A DNA stretch of 64,000 nucleotides, from positions 310,001-374,000 of the forward strand of contig NZ_SMLM01000003.1 of assembly GCF_004682015.1 (NCBI RefSeq), read 5' to 3'. The translations under genes were made by a program, and so were the position numbers. This document shows, in pieces, positions 1 through 10,025 of the stretch. The DNA comes from Ramlibacter henchirensis (GTDB lineage: Bacteria > Pseudomonadota > Gammaproteobacteria > Burkholderiales > Burkholderiaceae_C). The stretch's first letter is position 1, and the number at the start of each line of letters is the position of its first letter. The notes under the pieces are model-generated. The model did no database searches, was not told the DNA's origin, and worked only from the letters and a program-made list of their open reading frames with translations.

Positions 1-1
1 G

Positions 2-490
2 CCCACGCACCAGATCGTCGGCATGGGCGAGGCCTTCCACCTCGCGAAGCTGGAGATGGCGCAGGACCACGCCAAGGCGACGGCGCTGCACAAGCGGCTG
101 CTCGAGGGCCTCAAGGGCATCGAGCAGGTGTTCATCAACGGCAGCACCGAGCCGGGCCGCCGCGTTCCGCACAACCTGAACATGAGCTTCAACTTCGTCG
201 AAGGCGAGTCGCTGATCATGGGCATCAAGGGGCTCGCCGTGTCCTCGGGATCGGCCTGCACCTCCGCTTCGCTGGAGCCCAGCTACGTGCTGCGCGCGCT
301 TGGCCGCAGCGACGAACTGGCGCACAGCAGCCTTCGAATGACGATCGGCCGATTCACGACCGAGGAAGAAATCGACTACGCGGTGGAGACGATCAAGAAG
401 AACGTCGCCAAGCTGCGCGAACTCAGCCCGCTCTGGGAGATGTACCAGGACGGCGTGGACCTCAGCACCATCCAGTGGACCGCGCACTAG
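2..490 (+). CDS. iscS: cysteine desulfurase IscS, C-terminal part
   Basis: Pyridoxal-phosphate enzyme that takes sulfur from L-cysteine and hands it as persulfide to IscU for Fe-S cluster assembly in the cytoplasm. The frame is open from base 2, so the gene is cut by the window edge and about 162 residues of the usual ~400 remain. The mobile-loop active-site cysteine lies in a recognisable [20 protein letters not shown] stretch, and the tail ends in a short region near the end typical of IscS. It is the first visible gene of an isc operon, 30 bases before iscU. The regulator iscR, normally upstream, would lie outside the window. Identity is secure from this motif and the neighbours. Confidence 0.95.
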   Translation, partial: PTHQIVGMGEAFHLAKLEMAQDHAKATALHKRLLEGLKGIEQVFINGSTEPGRRVPHNLNMSFNFVEGESLIMGIKGLAVSSGSACTSASLEPSYVLRALGRSDELAHSSLRMTIGRFTTEEEIDYAVETIKKNVAKLRELSPLWEMYQDGVDLSTIQWTAH

Positions 491-520
491 ACAACCATTG
501 AAAAGACGTTAGGAGAGAAC

Positions 521-907
521 ATGGCTTACTCCGAAAAGGTCGTGGACCATTACGAGAACCCGCGCAACGTGGGTTCCTTCGACAAGGGCGACGCGACGGT
601 GGGCACCGGCATGGTCGGCGCACCCGCCTGCGGCGACGTGATGAAGCTGCAGATCAAGGTCAACCCGCAGACCGGGGTGATCGAGGACGCGCGCTTCAAG
701 ACTTACGGGTGCGGCTCGGCGATCGCGTCGAGCTCGCTGGTCACCGAGTGGGTCAAGGGCAAGACCCTGGACCAGGCGGCGGCGCTGAAGAACAGCCAGA
801 TCGCCGAGGAACTGGCGCTGCCGCCGGTGAAGATCCACTGCTCCATCCTGGCCGAGGACGCCATCAAGGCGGCCGTCGAGGACTACAAGAAGAAGCATGC
901 GCATTGA
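521..907 (+). CDS. iscU: Fe-S cluster assembly scaffold IscU
   Basis: Scaffold on which [2Fe-2S] clusters are built from IscS sulfur and later released by HscA/HscB. The 128-residue protein is full length for the family. The three ligand cysteines are at about residues 37, 64 and 107, with Asp39 next to the first. The LPPVK motif at 100-104, just before Cys107, is the known HscA recognition site. A GGAGA ribosome site precedes the ATG. The last 11 bases overlap the start of iscA, which suggests coupled translation. Nothing unusual is visible. Confidence 0.97.
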   Translation: MAYSEKVVDHYENPRNVGSFDKGDATVGTGMVGAPACGDVMKLQIKVNPQTGVIEDARFKTYGCGSAIASSSLVTEWVKGKTLDQAAALKNSQIAEELALPPVKIHCSILAEDAIKAAVEDYKKKHAH

Positions 908-1283
908 TCCCGTCGAAACCGCGGCCGTCGAAGGCGCGGGCGGCGAGTCCGGGCAGCCGAAAGCCGTCACGCTGACGCGGGCGGCTGCCCGCCACGTGCT
1001 GCGCTACCTTGCCAAGCGCGGCAAGGGCATCGGCGTGCGGCTCGGGGTCAAGACCACCGGCTGCTCCGGCCTGGCCTACAAGCTCGAGTACGTGGACGAG
1101 GCGGCGCCCGAGGACCTCGTGTTCGAGAACCACGGCGTGAAGGTCCTGGTCGATCCCAAGAGCCTGGCCTACATCGAAGGCACGGAGCTGGACTTCGTGC
1201 GCGAAGGCCTGAACGAGGGCTTCCGGTTCAACAACCCGAACGAGCGCGACCGCTGCGGTTGCGGCGAGTCGTTCAGGGTGTGA
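897..1283 (+). CDS. iscA: iron-sulfur assembly A-type carrier IscA
   Basis: A-type carrier protein that receives Fe-S clusters or iron and passes them to target apoproteins. The three conserved cysteines are visible at about residues 56, 120 and 122 (TTGCSGLAY and RCGCGESF). At 128 residues it is some 20 longer than Escherichia coli IscA, because of an N-terminal extension of about 20 residues before the conserved [10 protein letters not shown] start; a shorter start is therefore conceivable, but the ATG at 897 overlapping iscU is a normal coupled start. It is followed by a GC-rich palindromic repeat and hscB. Confidence 0.93.
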   Translation: MRIDPVETAAVEGAGGESGQPKAVTLTRAAARHVLRYLAKRGKGIGVRLGVKTTGCSGLAYKLEYVDEAAPEDLVFENHGVKVLVDPKSLAYIEGTELDFVREGLNEGFRFNNPNERDRCGCGESFRV

Positions 1284-1295
1284 GCGTCGCAGGGC

Positions 1296-1362
1296 CGCCC
1301 CAAGACGCGAAGGCCCCCTCGGGGGGCAGCGAGCCCACGAAGTGGGGGAGCGTGGGGGCCCT
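1296..1362. repeat. GC-rich palindromic intergenic repeat between iscA and hscB
   Basis: GGCCCCC at 1312-1318 can pair with the adjacent GGGGGGC at 1321-1327 or with GGGGGCC at 1354-1360, giving alternative hairpins. From memory, closely similar elements recur between genes in Comamonadaceae, though copy number could not be tested here. The repeat runs into the likely start codon of hscB. Confidence 0.6.
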
Positions 1363-1879
1363 ATCCCTCTCCGACAACGACTTCGTCCTGTTCGGCCTGC
1401 CGGAACGCTTCGCGCAGGACCGCGGCGCCATCGACACGCGCTGGAAGGAACTGCAGCGCGAAGCCCACCCCGACCGCTTCGCCGCACAGGGCGGCGCCGC
1501 CCAGCGCGCGGCGATGCAGTGGTCGGTGCGCATCAACGAGGCCTACAACCGCCTGAAGGATCCCGCCAGGCGCGCAGCCTACCTGTGCGAACTGCGCCGC
1601 GCGCCCATCGACGCCGAACGCAACACCTCCATGCCGCAGGCCTTCCTGATGCAGCAGATGCACTGGCGCGAGGAGCTGGAGGAGGCCCGCAGCAGCGACG
1701 ACCTCGACGTGCTCGCCGACGAGCTGCAGCAGGCCCGCGCCAAGGTCTTCGACGACATCGAGCGCCTGCTCGACCGTGAGAACGACGCCGCCGCAGCCGC
1801 GCAGCAGGTGAGGGGGCTGATGTTCATCGAGCGCTTTGCCCATGACGTCGAAGCGCGCTTCGACCAGCTGGGACAATAA
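1352..1879 (+). CDS. hscB: Fe-S biogenesis co-chaperone HscB
   Basis: J-domain co-chaperone that brings IscU to HscA and stimulates its ATPase. The diagnostic HPD tripeptide is at residues 39-41 (EAHPDRFAA), followed by the J-domain helix III region ([19 protein letters not shown]) and a C-terminal helical IscU-binding domain. With the GTG at 1352 the protein has 175 residues, matching the usual ~170. The frame is open further upstream to 1259, but that extension only translates the palindromic repeat and part of iscA. The only ribosome-site-like bases (GGGGGAG) belong to the repeat and are very close to the GTG, so the start is uncertain. Confidence 0.9.
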   Translation: MGALSLSDNDFVLFGLPERFAQDRGAIDTRWKELQREAHPDRFAAQGGAAQRAAMQWSVRINEAYNRLKDPARRAAYLCELRRAPIDAERNTSMPQAFLMQQMHWREELEEARSSDDLDVLADELQQARAKVFDDIERLLDRENDAAAAAQQVRGLMFIERFAHDVEARFDQLGQ

Positions 1880-1884
1880 AAGCC

Positions 1885-3744
<1,860 letters not shown>

Positions 3745-3746
3745 CC

Positions 3747-4085
3747 ATGGCCGTCATCCGCATCCTTCCGCATCCGGAGTACGCGCCCAAGGGTGCGGAG
3801 ATCAGCGCGCCCGCGGGCACCTCGATCTGCGAGGCGCTGCTGGACAACGGCATCAAGATCGAGCACGCCTGCGAAATGAGCTGCGCCTGCACGACCTGCC
3901 ACGTGGTCGTGCGCGAAGGCTTCAACTCGCTCAACGAGGTGGACGAGAACGAAGAAGACCTGCTCGATCGCGCCTGGGGCCTGGAGCCGAACTCGCGGCT
4001 TTCCTGCCAGGCCATCGTGGCGCAGAAGGACCTGGTGGTCGAGATTCCCAAGTACTCGATCAACCACGCGAAAGAAAAGCACTGA
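3747..4085 (+). CDS. fdx: ISC-type [2Fe-2S] ferredoxin
   Basis: Adrenodoxin-type ferredoxin that supplies electrons during Fe-S cluster assembly. The 112-residue protein shows the C-x5-C-x2-C...C ligand set at about residues 42, 48, 51 and 87; Cys46 is the extra cysteine commonly seen in this family. The ATG at 3747 is preferred over the TTG at 3741 that overlaps the hscA stop, because the family begins at this point. It is the last gene of the isc operon visible here; no iscX follows. Confidence 0.95.
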   Translation: MAVIRILPHPEYAPKGAEISAPAGTSICEALLDNGIKIEHACEMSCACTTCHVVVREGFNSLNEVDENEEDLLDRAWGLEPNSRLSCQAIVAQKDLVVEIPKYSINHAKEKH

Positions 4086-4153
4086 GGCGCAGCGCGCCGC
4101 GGCGGCGTGGAAACGTCGCCACTGGCGCGTGCCGTGTGCACGGCGGCGGGCGC

Positions 4154-4180
4154 TTGCAGCTCGGCAGCAGCCCGCATAAT
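4154..4180 (+). promoter_or_regulatory. candidate dnaQ promoter, possibly leaderless
   Basis: TTGCAG (4154-4159) and CATAAT (4175-4180) are 15 bases apart. The -10 box ends only 7 bases before the dnaQ ATG at 4188, with no Shine-Dalgarno sequence between. The 12-mer GCATAATCGCGG (4174-4185) recurs exactly at 4911-4922 ahead of the tRNA. Confidence 0.5.
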
Positions 4181-4187
4181 CGCGGCC

Positions 4188-4916
4188 ATGCGCCAGATCG
4201 TCCTCGACACCGAAACCACGGGCCTGTCCGCCGAGACGGGCGACCGCATCATCGAGATCGGCTGCGTGGAACTGGTGGGACGCAAGCTGACCGGCAACAA
4301 CCGGCACTGGTACCTCAATCCCGAGCGTGAAAGCCACGAGGACGCGCTCAAGGTCCACGGCATCACCAGCGAGTTCCTGCGCGACAAGCCCAAGTTCGCG
4401 GCCGTCGCAGACGAACTGCTGGAATACGTCGGCGGCGCCGAGATCATCATCCACAACGCCGCCTTCGACGTCGGATTCCTGAACAAGGAGCTGGAGCTCC
4501 TGGGCAAGCCGGGCTTCCGCAACTTCGTCGACAACGTGATCGACACGTTCGCCATGGCCAAGGAGATGTACCCGGGCAAGCGCAACAGCCTCGACGCGCT
4601 GTGCGATCGCCTCGGCGTCGACAACTCCGGCCGCACGCTGCACGGCGCGCTGCTGGATGCCGAACTGCTGGCCGACGTCTACATCAACCTCACGCGCGGC
4701 CAGGAAGCACTGCTGATGGACGTGTCGCCGCAGGACGCCGTTGCCGGCATCCAGACCCGAGTCGACCTGCGGCAGTTCACGCTGCCCGTGCTGCTCGCCA
4801 GCGAACAGGAAGCCGCGGCCCACGAGGAAATGCTGGCGCAGTTGGACAAGGCCAGCGGCGGCAAGACGCTGTGGCGCATCCAGACCCGCGAGAGCGGCTC
4901 CGCGCCTGTGGCATAA
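4188..4916 (+). CDS. dnaQ: DNA polymerase III epsilon subunit (proofreading exonuclease)
   Basis: 3'-5' exonuclease subunit of the replicative polymerase core. The DEDDh motifs are in order: DTETTG at the N-terminus (Asp7, Glu9), a second motif at IIHNAAFDVGFLNKE, and a third at HGALLDAELLADVY. The 242-residue length matches E. coli DnaQ. A longer frame opens at 4107, but the ATG at 4188 gives the family start MRQIVLDTETTG. The C-terminal 40 residues after the exonuclease domain would contact the alpha subunit. The next gene is tRNA-Val 37 bases downstream. Confidence 0.95.
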   Translation: MRQIVLDTETTGLSAETGDRIIEIGCVELVGRKLTGNNRHWYLNPERESHEDALKVHGITSEFLRDKPKFAAVADELLEYVGGAEIIIHNAAFDVGFLNKELELLGKPGFRNFVDNVIDTFAMAKEMYPGKRNSLDALCDRLGVDNSGRTLHGALLDAELLADVYINLTRGQEALLMDVSPQDAVAGIQTRVDLRQFTLPVLLASEQEAAAHEEMLAQLDKASGGKTLWRIQTRESGSAPVA

Positions 4917-4922
4917 TCGCGG
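4911..4922 (+). promoter_or_regulatory. candidate -10 region of the tRNA-Val promoter
   Basis: GCATAATCGCGG overlaps the end of dnaQ and is identical to the sequence ahead of dnaQ. It lies about 32 bases before the tRNA. No good -35 box is seen at the proper distance. Confidence 0.35.
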
Positions 4923-4953
4923 GCTTTCCGGCAGCTTTCGTTGCCGCGAAAAC

Positions 4954-5028
4954 GGGTGATTAGCTCAGCGGTAGAGCACTGCCTTCACACGGCAGGGGTC
5001 ACATGTTCGATCCATGTATCACCCACCA
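4954..5028 (+). tRNA. tRNA-Val (anticodon CAC)
   Basis: A complete cloverleaf can be drawn: acceptor GGGTGAT (4954-4960) pairs with ATCACCC (5018-5024), the D arm contains GCTCAGCGGTAGAGC, the anticodon stem is CTGCC/GGCAG with loop TTCACAC (anticodon CAC, reading GTG), and the T arm is ACATG-TTCGATC-CATGT. The discriminator is A and the CCA end is encoded. The 3' 47 bases are the attachment site of the neighbouring island and are repeated at 18936-18982, so integration leaves the tRNA intact but replaces its downstream DNA. Confidence 0.97.
4982..5028 (+). repeat. attL core (3' end of tRNA-Val)
   Basis: The 47 bases from the anticodon stem to the encoded CCA match 18936-18982 at every position; the match stops on the base before and the base after. 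Sites of this length in a tRNA 3' end are typical targets of tyrosine integrases. Confidence 0.93.
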
Positions 5029-5134
5029 TCTGACAGCCAAAAGTTGTTGGGTGACAACGAGTTAGGTTCACGCTCGCAGCGATTCATCGCAACCGCACCA
5101 GCCTTCCAAGGCAGTGCCCTTACGGAGAATCGAA

Positions 5135-6046
5135 GTGCCCCGACTCGCTGCTTCACGCATGCAATTTGACCTCGCTGCCGCCGTCAAGGCCATCGAGGAT
5201 CGTCCCCCTTCCAATCACACCCTGCGCGAGCTGGTGCAGGCGTTCAGCGCCGCCACCGCTGGCGACGCCGACCTGCGCCTTCGCAAGTGGCTCGACGCCT
5301 TCGGCGAGCTGCCTGCGTGGGACGTGAAGGCCGATGAACTGCAGAAGGCCGCCGACGCCATGCGGCAGGCTGGCTACGCTCCAGCGTCCGTCAACCGGGA
5401 CCTGTCGGCGCTCGGCAGCGCCTACAAGTGGGCCAAGAAGAACCGCCTGTGCCCGCGCGGGTTCGTCAGCCCCACGACGCAGATCAGCCGCTCGCCCGAG
5501 CCGATCCGCCGGGTGCACGTCGAGCCCGCCGTCATCGACGCGGTGCGCAAGCTGGCCCTGATCTACCCCGACGCGCGGTTCGGCGTGTACGTGTCGCTCC
5601 TGATCGACACCGGCGCGCGCAAGTCCGAGCTGCTGCGCCGCTATGGCCGTGACCTCGACCTGGAACGCTGCGAAGTCCTCGCCCCGGTGACGAAGAACGG
5701 CACGCCGCGCGTGCTGATGTTCCGCGACTCCACCTCGACGCTCATTCGCCGTGTCTACAAGAGCATCGACCCCGACCGGCTGCTGTTCGAGGGCAGGGTG
5801 CGCGGCCAGCCGATCAACTTTCGCAAGGCGTGGGAGTTCGTCACGCGCGAGGCGGGCAGGCCCGATCTGCGCATGCACGACCTGCGCCATGTGCGCGCCG
5901 CCGACTTGCTGCGATCTGGCGAGTCGGTGGCGGTCGCCGCGCAGGTCCTCGGTCACGATGCCGCCGTTTTGACGCGCCGCTACGGTCACCTCGAAACGCG
6001 CGCGCTCAGGCAGGCGCAAGAACGGTCGTGGGCGCAAGCTGCCTGA
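5135..6046 (+). CDS. int: tyrosine-type site-specific integrase
   Basis: Recombinase expected to integrate and excise the island at tRNA-Val. The catalytic set of the phage-integrase family is complete: Arg162 in TGARKSEL, His248-x-x-Arg251 in MHDLRH, His274 in VLGHD and the nucleophile Tyr283 in RRYGHL. The first ~100 residues look like a SAM-like core-binding domain (VNRDLSALGSAYKWAKKN). The GTG at 5135 is chosen because GGAG lies seven bases upstream; a longer frame from GTG 5114 adds seven residues without a ribosome site. The protein has 303 residues, compact for the family. It is next to attL and reads away from the tRNA, followed by a hairpin terminator. Confidence 0.93.
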   Translation: MPRLAASRMQFDLAAAVKAIEDRPPSNHTLRELVQAFSAATAGDADLRLRKWLDAFGELPAWDVKADELQKAADAMRQAGYAPASVNRDLSALGSAYKWAKKNRLCPRGFVSPTTQISRSPEPIRRVHVEPAVIDAVRKLALIYPDARFGVYVSLLIDTGARKSELLRRYGRDLDLERCEVLAPVTKNGTPRVLMFRDSTSTLIRRVYKSIDPDRLLFEGRVRGQPINFRKAWEFVTREAGRPDLRMHDLRHVRAADLLRSGESVAVAAQVLGHDAAVLTRRYGHLETRALRQAQERSWAQAA

Positions 6047-6067
6047 TCGAGTGATCGCACATGCTGA

Positions 6068-6095
6068 AGCGGGCCTTGAGCCCGCTTTTCTTTTT
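6068..6095 (+). terminator. Rho-independent terminator after the integrase
   Basis: Stem AGCGGGC (6068-6074) with GCCCGCT (6080-6086), a five-base loop, then TTTTCTTTTT. It isolates int from the downstream genes. Confidence 0.85.
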
Positions 6096-6122
6096 GGGCG
6101 ACTGATTCATACGTACTTGCAA

Positions 6123-6171
6123 CGAGTCGGTTACCGAGTCGGGTGGATGTGCACTGAGGCCCACAAGTGCA
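6123..6171. promoter_or_regulatory. short repeats in the int-6249 intergenic region
   Basis: CGAGTCGG occurs twice (6123-6130 and 6135-6142), followed by the inverted pair TGCACT (6150-6155) and AGTGCA (6166-6171). They could be integrase arm or excisionase sites, or an operator for the genes to the right. Confidence 0.3.
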
Positions 6172-6248
6172 TGCATCTTCTTTAGAGTTCGCCGCGTTTC
6201 GCTGCGAGCGTGACACCAACTCAACTCAATCAACCAAGCAGTACCAAC

Positions 6249-6482
6249 ATGGAATGGTCGACCATCCACGAGGCGTGGGACGCCTTCGTCAGCCAGCATC
6301 CTGAGCTGGGGTACAACCCCGGCTTTTTCCAGCTCCACAACTTCCTGCGTCATCACCGCGCGCCCCTGGTGCGTGCTGACGCGATCCGCAAGGTCAAGGG
6401 CAAGCACTGGATCGCCCACCGCGAACGCTTCCCGCAGATCGCTTTCGACGCTGCCACCGGCCACCTGGCGGCGCTCGCCTAG
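6249..6482 (+). CDS. small DNA-binding-like protein, possible excisionase
   Basis: A 77-residue protein I do not recognise with certainty. The second half (ADAIRKVKGKHWIAHRERF) has the helix-then-wing pattern in which a basic strand follows a short helix, as in excisionase and AlpA-type winged-helix proteins. The ATG at 6249 is preferred to the upstream GTG at 6210; neither has a strong ribosome site. Lying between the integrase terminator and the primase, it could be the directionality factor or a replication regulator. The role is inferred from position and pattern only. Confidence 0.6.
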   Translation: MEWSTIHEAWDAFVSQHPELGYNPGFFQLHNFLRHHRAPLVRADAIRKVKGKHWIAHRERFPQIAFDAATGHLAALA

Positions 6483-6497
6483 CACGGGGCAGCACCT

Positions 6498-8897
6498 ATG
6501 CAGATCAAGATGACGGTCTTCGACGACGTGAATGCGCTACAGCGGCGCGAGCGCGTCGTGCACTGGGATGATCTGGCGCGCGAACTGATGTCGCCCCCGC
6601 AGTACGCCAGCAAGGCGGCAATGCCGCTTCTCAAGCTCGCTACATTCGGCGACCATCGCAGTGCGCAGGGCTCGGTGCGCTGGGACGCCAACGTGCGCGA
6701 AGTGCACGGCATCGAGGGTGACTACGACACCGAGGTCACCAGCGTCGAGCGCGCGCACGACATCCTGACGCGCGCGGGCGTCGAAGCACTCCTGTACACG
6801 ACGGCCCGCAACGAGCCCGGCAAGCCACGCTGGCGCGTCCTGTGCCCGCTCTCAACCCCTTGCGTGCCACACGACCGGCGCGCGTATGTCGGCATCCTGA
6901 ACGAGATTCTCGGTGGGGTTCTCGCGGACGAGAGTTTCACGCTGAGCCAGAGTTTCTACTATGGTGCTGTGAGTGGCTGCGAGTTCAAGGCGCTGCGCTC
7001 TTCGGGCCGTTGCATCGACGACTTCTCGCTTCTCTACGATGGCGTGTTCCCTACGGAAGATCGCCATGAAGCGAACGCAGAAGACATCGATGCGGCTGTT
7101 CGCGCGCTCGCGTTCGCGAACGTCACCGACGAGACGATGCTGGACATCCGCTCCGCTGTTGCCGCTCTCAGGCCTCACCGCTACGAGCAGGGAAGCTACC
7201 TCAAGTGGTTCGAGATCATCCTGGCGTTGAATAGCCTGCGTTTCGCCAACCGCGAGGCCGAAGCCCGCAACATCGCAATTGAGTTCAGCCGCAGGGGCGG
7301 CGCGGCTTTCGACCCGCGCGCCTTCGACCGCCTGTGGCGTGAGGTCCCCAAGCGTTACACCTACCGCACGATCTTCAAGCGCGCAGCCGAGGACGGCTGG
7401 GCGAATCCTCGCGCGTCTGCAACGCAGCCTGACCGAGCCGATGGTGGGCGCGTCGATCACACCGACAGCGGCAACGTCAACGCGCTCTACGAAGAGACGA
7501 AGGGCGACCTGCGCTATGTCGTCGAGCGCAAAGTGTGGCTGTGGTGGACCGGGTGCGGCTGGCAAGTGGACGAGTCAGGCAGCCGCGCCCGCGACGCAGC
7601 ACTGAAGGTCGCCGAACGCTACTGGACCGCTGCCGCGACGCTCGAAAAAGATGCGGATCGCCTCGATGGCGAGGAACGTAAACACGCTCAAAAGCTCGCA
7701 CGAGCCGTGCGCTCCTGGGCGCTGCATTGCCGGAACAAGAAGGGCCTCGACAACATGCTCGCGCTTGCCGCGCGTGACTCGCGCTTTGCCGTGAGTGCCA
7801 CGGAGCTTGATCTCGACGTGTGGGCACTCGGCGTCGCGAACGGAGTTGTCGATCTGCGTACCGGGGTCCTGCGCGCCAACAGCCGCGAGAACTTCATCAC
7901 GAAGAGCTGCAACTGCCGCTTCGACCCCGATGCCGGTGCGCCTGCATGGCGCGACTTCATCGCAAAGATCACCGGTCTGCCGGATGGCCCGAACTGCTTC
8001 ATTCCTCGCCCTGAGCTGGCAAGCTATGCCCAGCGCGCGATTGGATACTGGGCGACGGGTTCGACACGCGAGCAGAAGATGTTCGTTGCCGTTGGCGACG
8101 GCTCGAACGGCAAGAGCGTGATGTTCGACGTGATCGAACACATCCTCGGCCCCTACTGCGTCCAGGTTCCGCCCGATGCGATGATGGCTTCGAGCCGCGA
8201 TGCAGATGCGGAACGCCCGACCCCGGTGGCGCGCAGCCTGGCTGGCGCGCGGCTCGCCTTCGGCAGCGAAGCGAAGGAACGGCACAAGCTGAACGCCGCA
8301 TGGGTCAAGAAGCAAACCGGCGACGGGAAAATGACCGCGCGCGGCATGCACGAGAACACGTTCACGTTTTCCATTACTCACAAGCTCGCGCTGCTGACGA
8401 ATCACGAACCGCAGCTCGATCACATGGATGAGGCCACTCGTGGGCGCATTCACACTTGGCCGTTCGACCGCCGCTGGAACCGCCCGGGCTTGTCGAGGCG
8501 TGACCCTAACCTGCCTGACGGTGACAAGGACCTGAAAGAGAAGCTGCTGGCCGAAGGCGAAGGCATCCTCGCATGGATCGTCGCTGGGGCCGTCCTCTAT
8601 TGCCGCGAAGGGCTGGAACCGCCTGCGCCGGTGGCCGAGCGAACTGTCGCCTACTTCGACCAGCAGGACGCGCTTGTGCAGTGGCTCGCCACGACGGAGA
8701 AGTGCGCGCTGGCCGAAGGCACACGCGCGAACGAACTGTTCGAGTCTTACAAGTCGTGGTGCGGGGTCGAGGGATTCACGCCGACGCCCTCGAACGTAGC
8801 CTCATTCGGGAAGCGTCTGAAATCGACAGGTTGCGAGTACGAGCGCGACAAGGCCGGCAGCGTCTACGGCCTTCGTGTCGGCACTCCGACGTTCTGA
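6498..8897 (+). CDS. phage/plasmid primase-helicase (P4/D5 type)
   Basis: A 799-residue replication protein. The N-terminal ~170 residues look like an archaeo-eukaryotic primase-polymerase domain (acidic EGDYDTEV pair, then FYYGAV). Residues ~210-305 match a PriCT-2-like helical region (WFEIILALNSLRF ... TYRTIFKRAAEDGW). The C-terminal half is a D5/SF3-like helicase with Walker A GDGSNGKS at ~533-540, an acidic region near LAFGSEAKERHKLN and sensor residues LLTNHEPQLD. Such proteins start and unwind replication of satellites like P4 and of some integrative elements. It suggests the excised circle replicates on its own. It starts 15 bases after the small gene upstream. Confidence 0.88.
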   Translation: MQIKMTVFDDVNALQRRERVVHWDDLARELMSPPQYASKAAMPLLKLATFGDHRSAQGSVRWDANVREVHGIEGDYDTEVTSVERAHDILTRAGVEALLYTTARNEPGKPRWRVLCPLSTPCVPHDRRAYVGILNEILGGVLADESFTLSQSFYYGAVSGCEFKALRSSGRCIDDFSLLYDGVFPTEDRHEANAEDIDAAVRALAFANVTDETMLDIRSAVAALRPHRYEQGSYLKWFEIILALNSLRFANREAEARNIAIEFSRRGGAAFDPRAFDRLWREVPKRYTYRTIFKRAAEDGWANPRASATQPDRADGGRVDHTDSGNVNALYEETKGDLRYVVERKVWLWWTGCGWQVDESGSRARDAALKVAERYWTAAATLEKDADRLDGEERKHAQKLARAVRSWALHCRNKKGLDNMLALAARDSRFAVSATELDLDVWALGVANGVVDLRTGVLRANSRENFITKSCNCRFDPDAGAPAWRDFIAKITGLPDGPNCFIPRPELASYAQRAIGYWATGSTREQKMFVAVGDGSNGKSVMFDVIEHILGPYCVQVPPDAMMASSRDADAERPTPVARSLAGARLAFGSEAKERHKLNAAWVKKQTGDGKMTARGMHENTFTFSITHKLALLTNHEPQLDHMDEATRGRIHTWPFDRRWNRPGLSRRDPNLPDGDKDLKEKLLAEGEGILAWIVAGAVLYCREGLEPPAPVAERTVAYFDQQDALVQWLATTEKCALAEGTRANELFESYKSWCGVEGFTPTPSNVASFGKRLKSTGCEYERDKAGSVYGLRVGTPTF

Positions 8898-9144
8898 CCC
8901 AAAGATGCCGATGACAGGGTGGCAGCAGTGGCAGCTTGTTTGCCACTTTTCCACTGAAGGCATGGTCAACGAAGACCGGGCGAGTAGACGCAACCTTGGT
9001 GCCACTGCTGCCACCTGCCAGCATCGAACATATTGCTCGCCGGGTGCCGATAATCGCGCGTAGATCACGAAGCGTCGCATTGAGCAAACGGCAGGGGTCG
9101 AGGCGCGCTGCGAGACTGCGCGATACTCAGCCGCGGAGGCGGTG

Positions 9145-9828
9145 ATGCTGCACAAGTTAACCGGAACGAAGATGATCCCGCTTGAGCGGGAGTACGAAGG
9201 CTGGGTGGTTCGAGGGATTCAAGACTACTTCGAGCATCGAGGGCAGAAGGTCGTGATCTTTGCCTTCTCACCGCTGTTGGAAAAGGACTACCCCGCAGAC
9301 GAGATCATGAAGCTGCCCGCCGGGTACAAGGGCTTCGGGCTGCAGTTCAAGCGGCCCTCTTCTTTCGCGACAGACTCCGTCAGATGGGCGGTTGATGCGA
9401 CGCAGCACAAGTCCATCGCATCGGGCAAGTCCATCTTCTACGCGCTGCCGACCTTCGCCAATCGCGACGTCTACAAAGAGGCTCTGCAGCACTGCCTCTT
9501 TTTTCACCCGACGATCACGTCGCCGTGGCTGGGTGAACCCCTAGAGATTTTTCTGGACCCGAAGGGGAACGTAACGAGTTTGCGCCTCAAGCAGTCAAAG
9601 GCGGCAATAGGTGGCGGGGAGGAACTCCACGGGGCTGGTTTCGCCCTGCGGTGGGGTGCGTTCATAGAGATCGCGGAGAGATGTCACATTGGGGTAAAAG
9701 GGAGCGGATTCGCCGCCGACATCGCGGCGCACATTGCTCGAAGCAAGGAAGCCCGTAGCGAGTCGTTTCAAGCGGGCGCAGCGCAGCCCGCGGACTCGAC
9801 GCTATACCTGATGGCATTCAAGCCGTAG
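9145..9828 (+). CDS. unknown protein, possible PD-(D/E)XK-type nuclease
   Basis: A 227-residue protein not assigned to a named family. An early acidic helix (REYEGWVVRGIQDYF) is followed by a strand and KGFGLQFKRP, similar to the E...QxK pattern of restriction-endonuclease-fold proteins. The rest is mixed with no further clear motif. GGAGG lies five bases before the ATG at 9145, which fixes the start. It stands alone between 248 and 197 bases of non-coding DNA, and base composition is lower in G+C than in the primase. A nuclease or DNA-binding role is a guess from one motif. Confidence 0.7.
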   Translation: MLHKLTGTKMIPLEREYEGWVVRGIQDYFEHRGQKVVIFAFSPLLEKDYPADEIMKLPAGYKGFGLQFKRPSSFATDSVRWAVDATQHKSIASGKSIFYALPTFANRDVYKEALQHCLFFHPTITSPWLGEPLEIFLDPKGNVTSLRLKQSKAAIGGGEELHGAGFALRWGAFIEIAERCHIGVKGSGFAADIAAHIARSKEARSESFQAGAAQPADSTLYLMAFKP

Positions 9829-9898
9829 AGCACTGGGGACCCTGGCCGCGCGCGGGGCGGGCGGGGGCGATGAGGCCCGCTGGTCGCGAGTTTTTGGC

Positions 9899-9926
9899 TT
9901 TCGCAAACTTGATTTCGCAATTGCGA
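9899..9926. promoter_or_regulatory. palindromic operator candidate before the HTH gene
   Basis: TTTCGCAA occurs twice (9899-9906 and 9913-9920); the second copy is half of the perfect 12-bp palindrome TCGCAATTGCGA (9915-9926). It lies 100 bases ahead of the HTH gene and might be its autoregulatory site. Confidence 0.35.
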
Positions 9927-10025
9927 TCAGACCGGGCGCTCTCGACAGCTTCAACTCGACTTGACCTCGGGTGAGCGAAATTGGCCCGCAGGCGCAAATC
10001 GACACGCGCGGGCAGACTCGCTCGC

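Noticed and set aside
4107..4187. N-terminal extension of dnaQ
   Set aside because: Family members start at MRQIVLDTETTG-like sequence; the extension covers the probable promoter.
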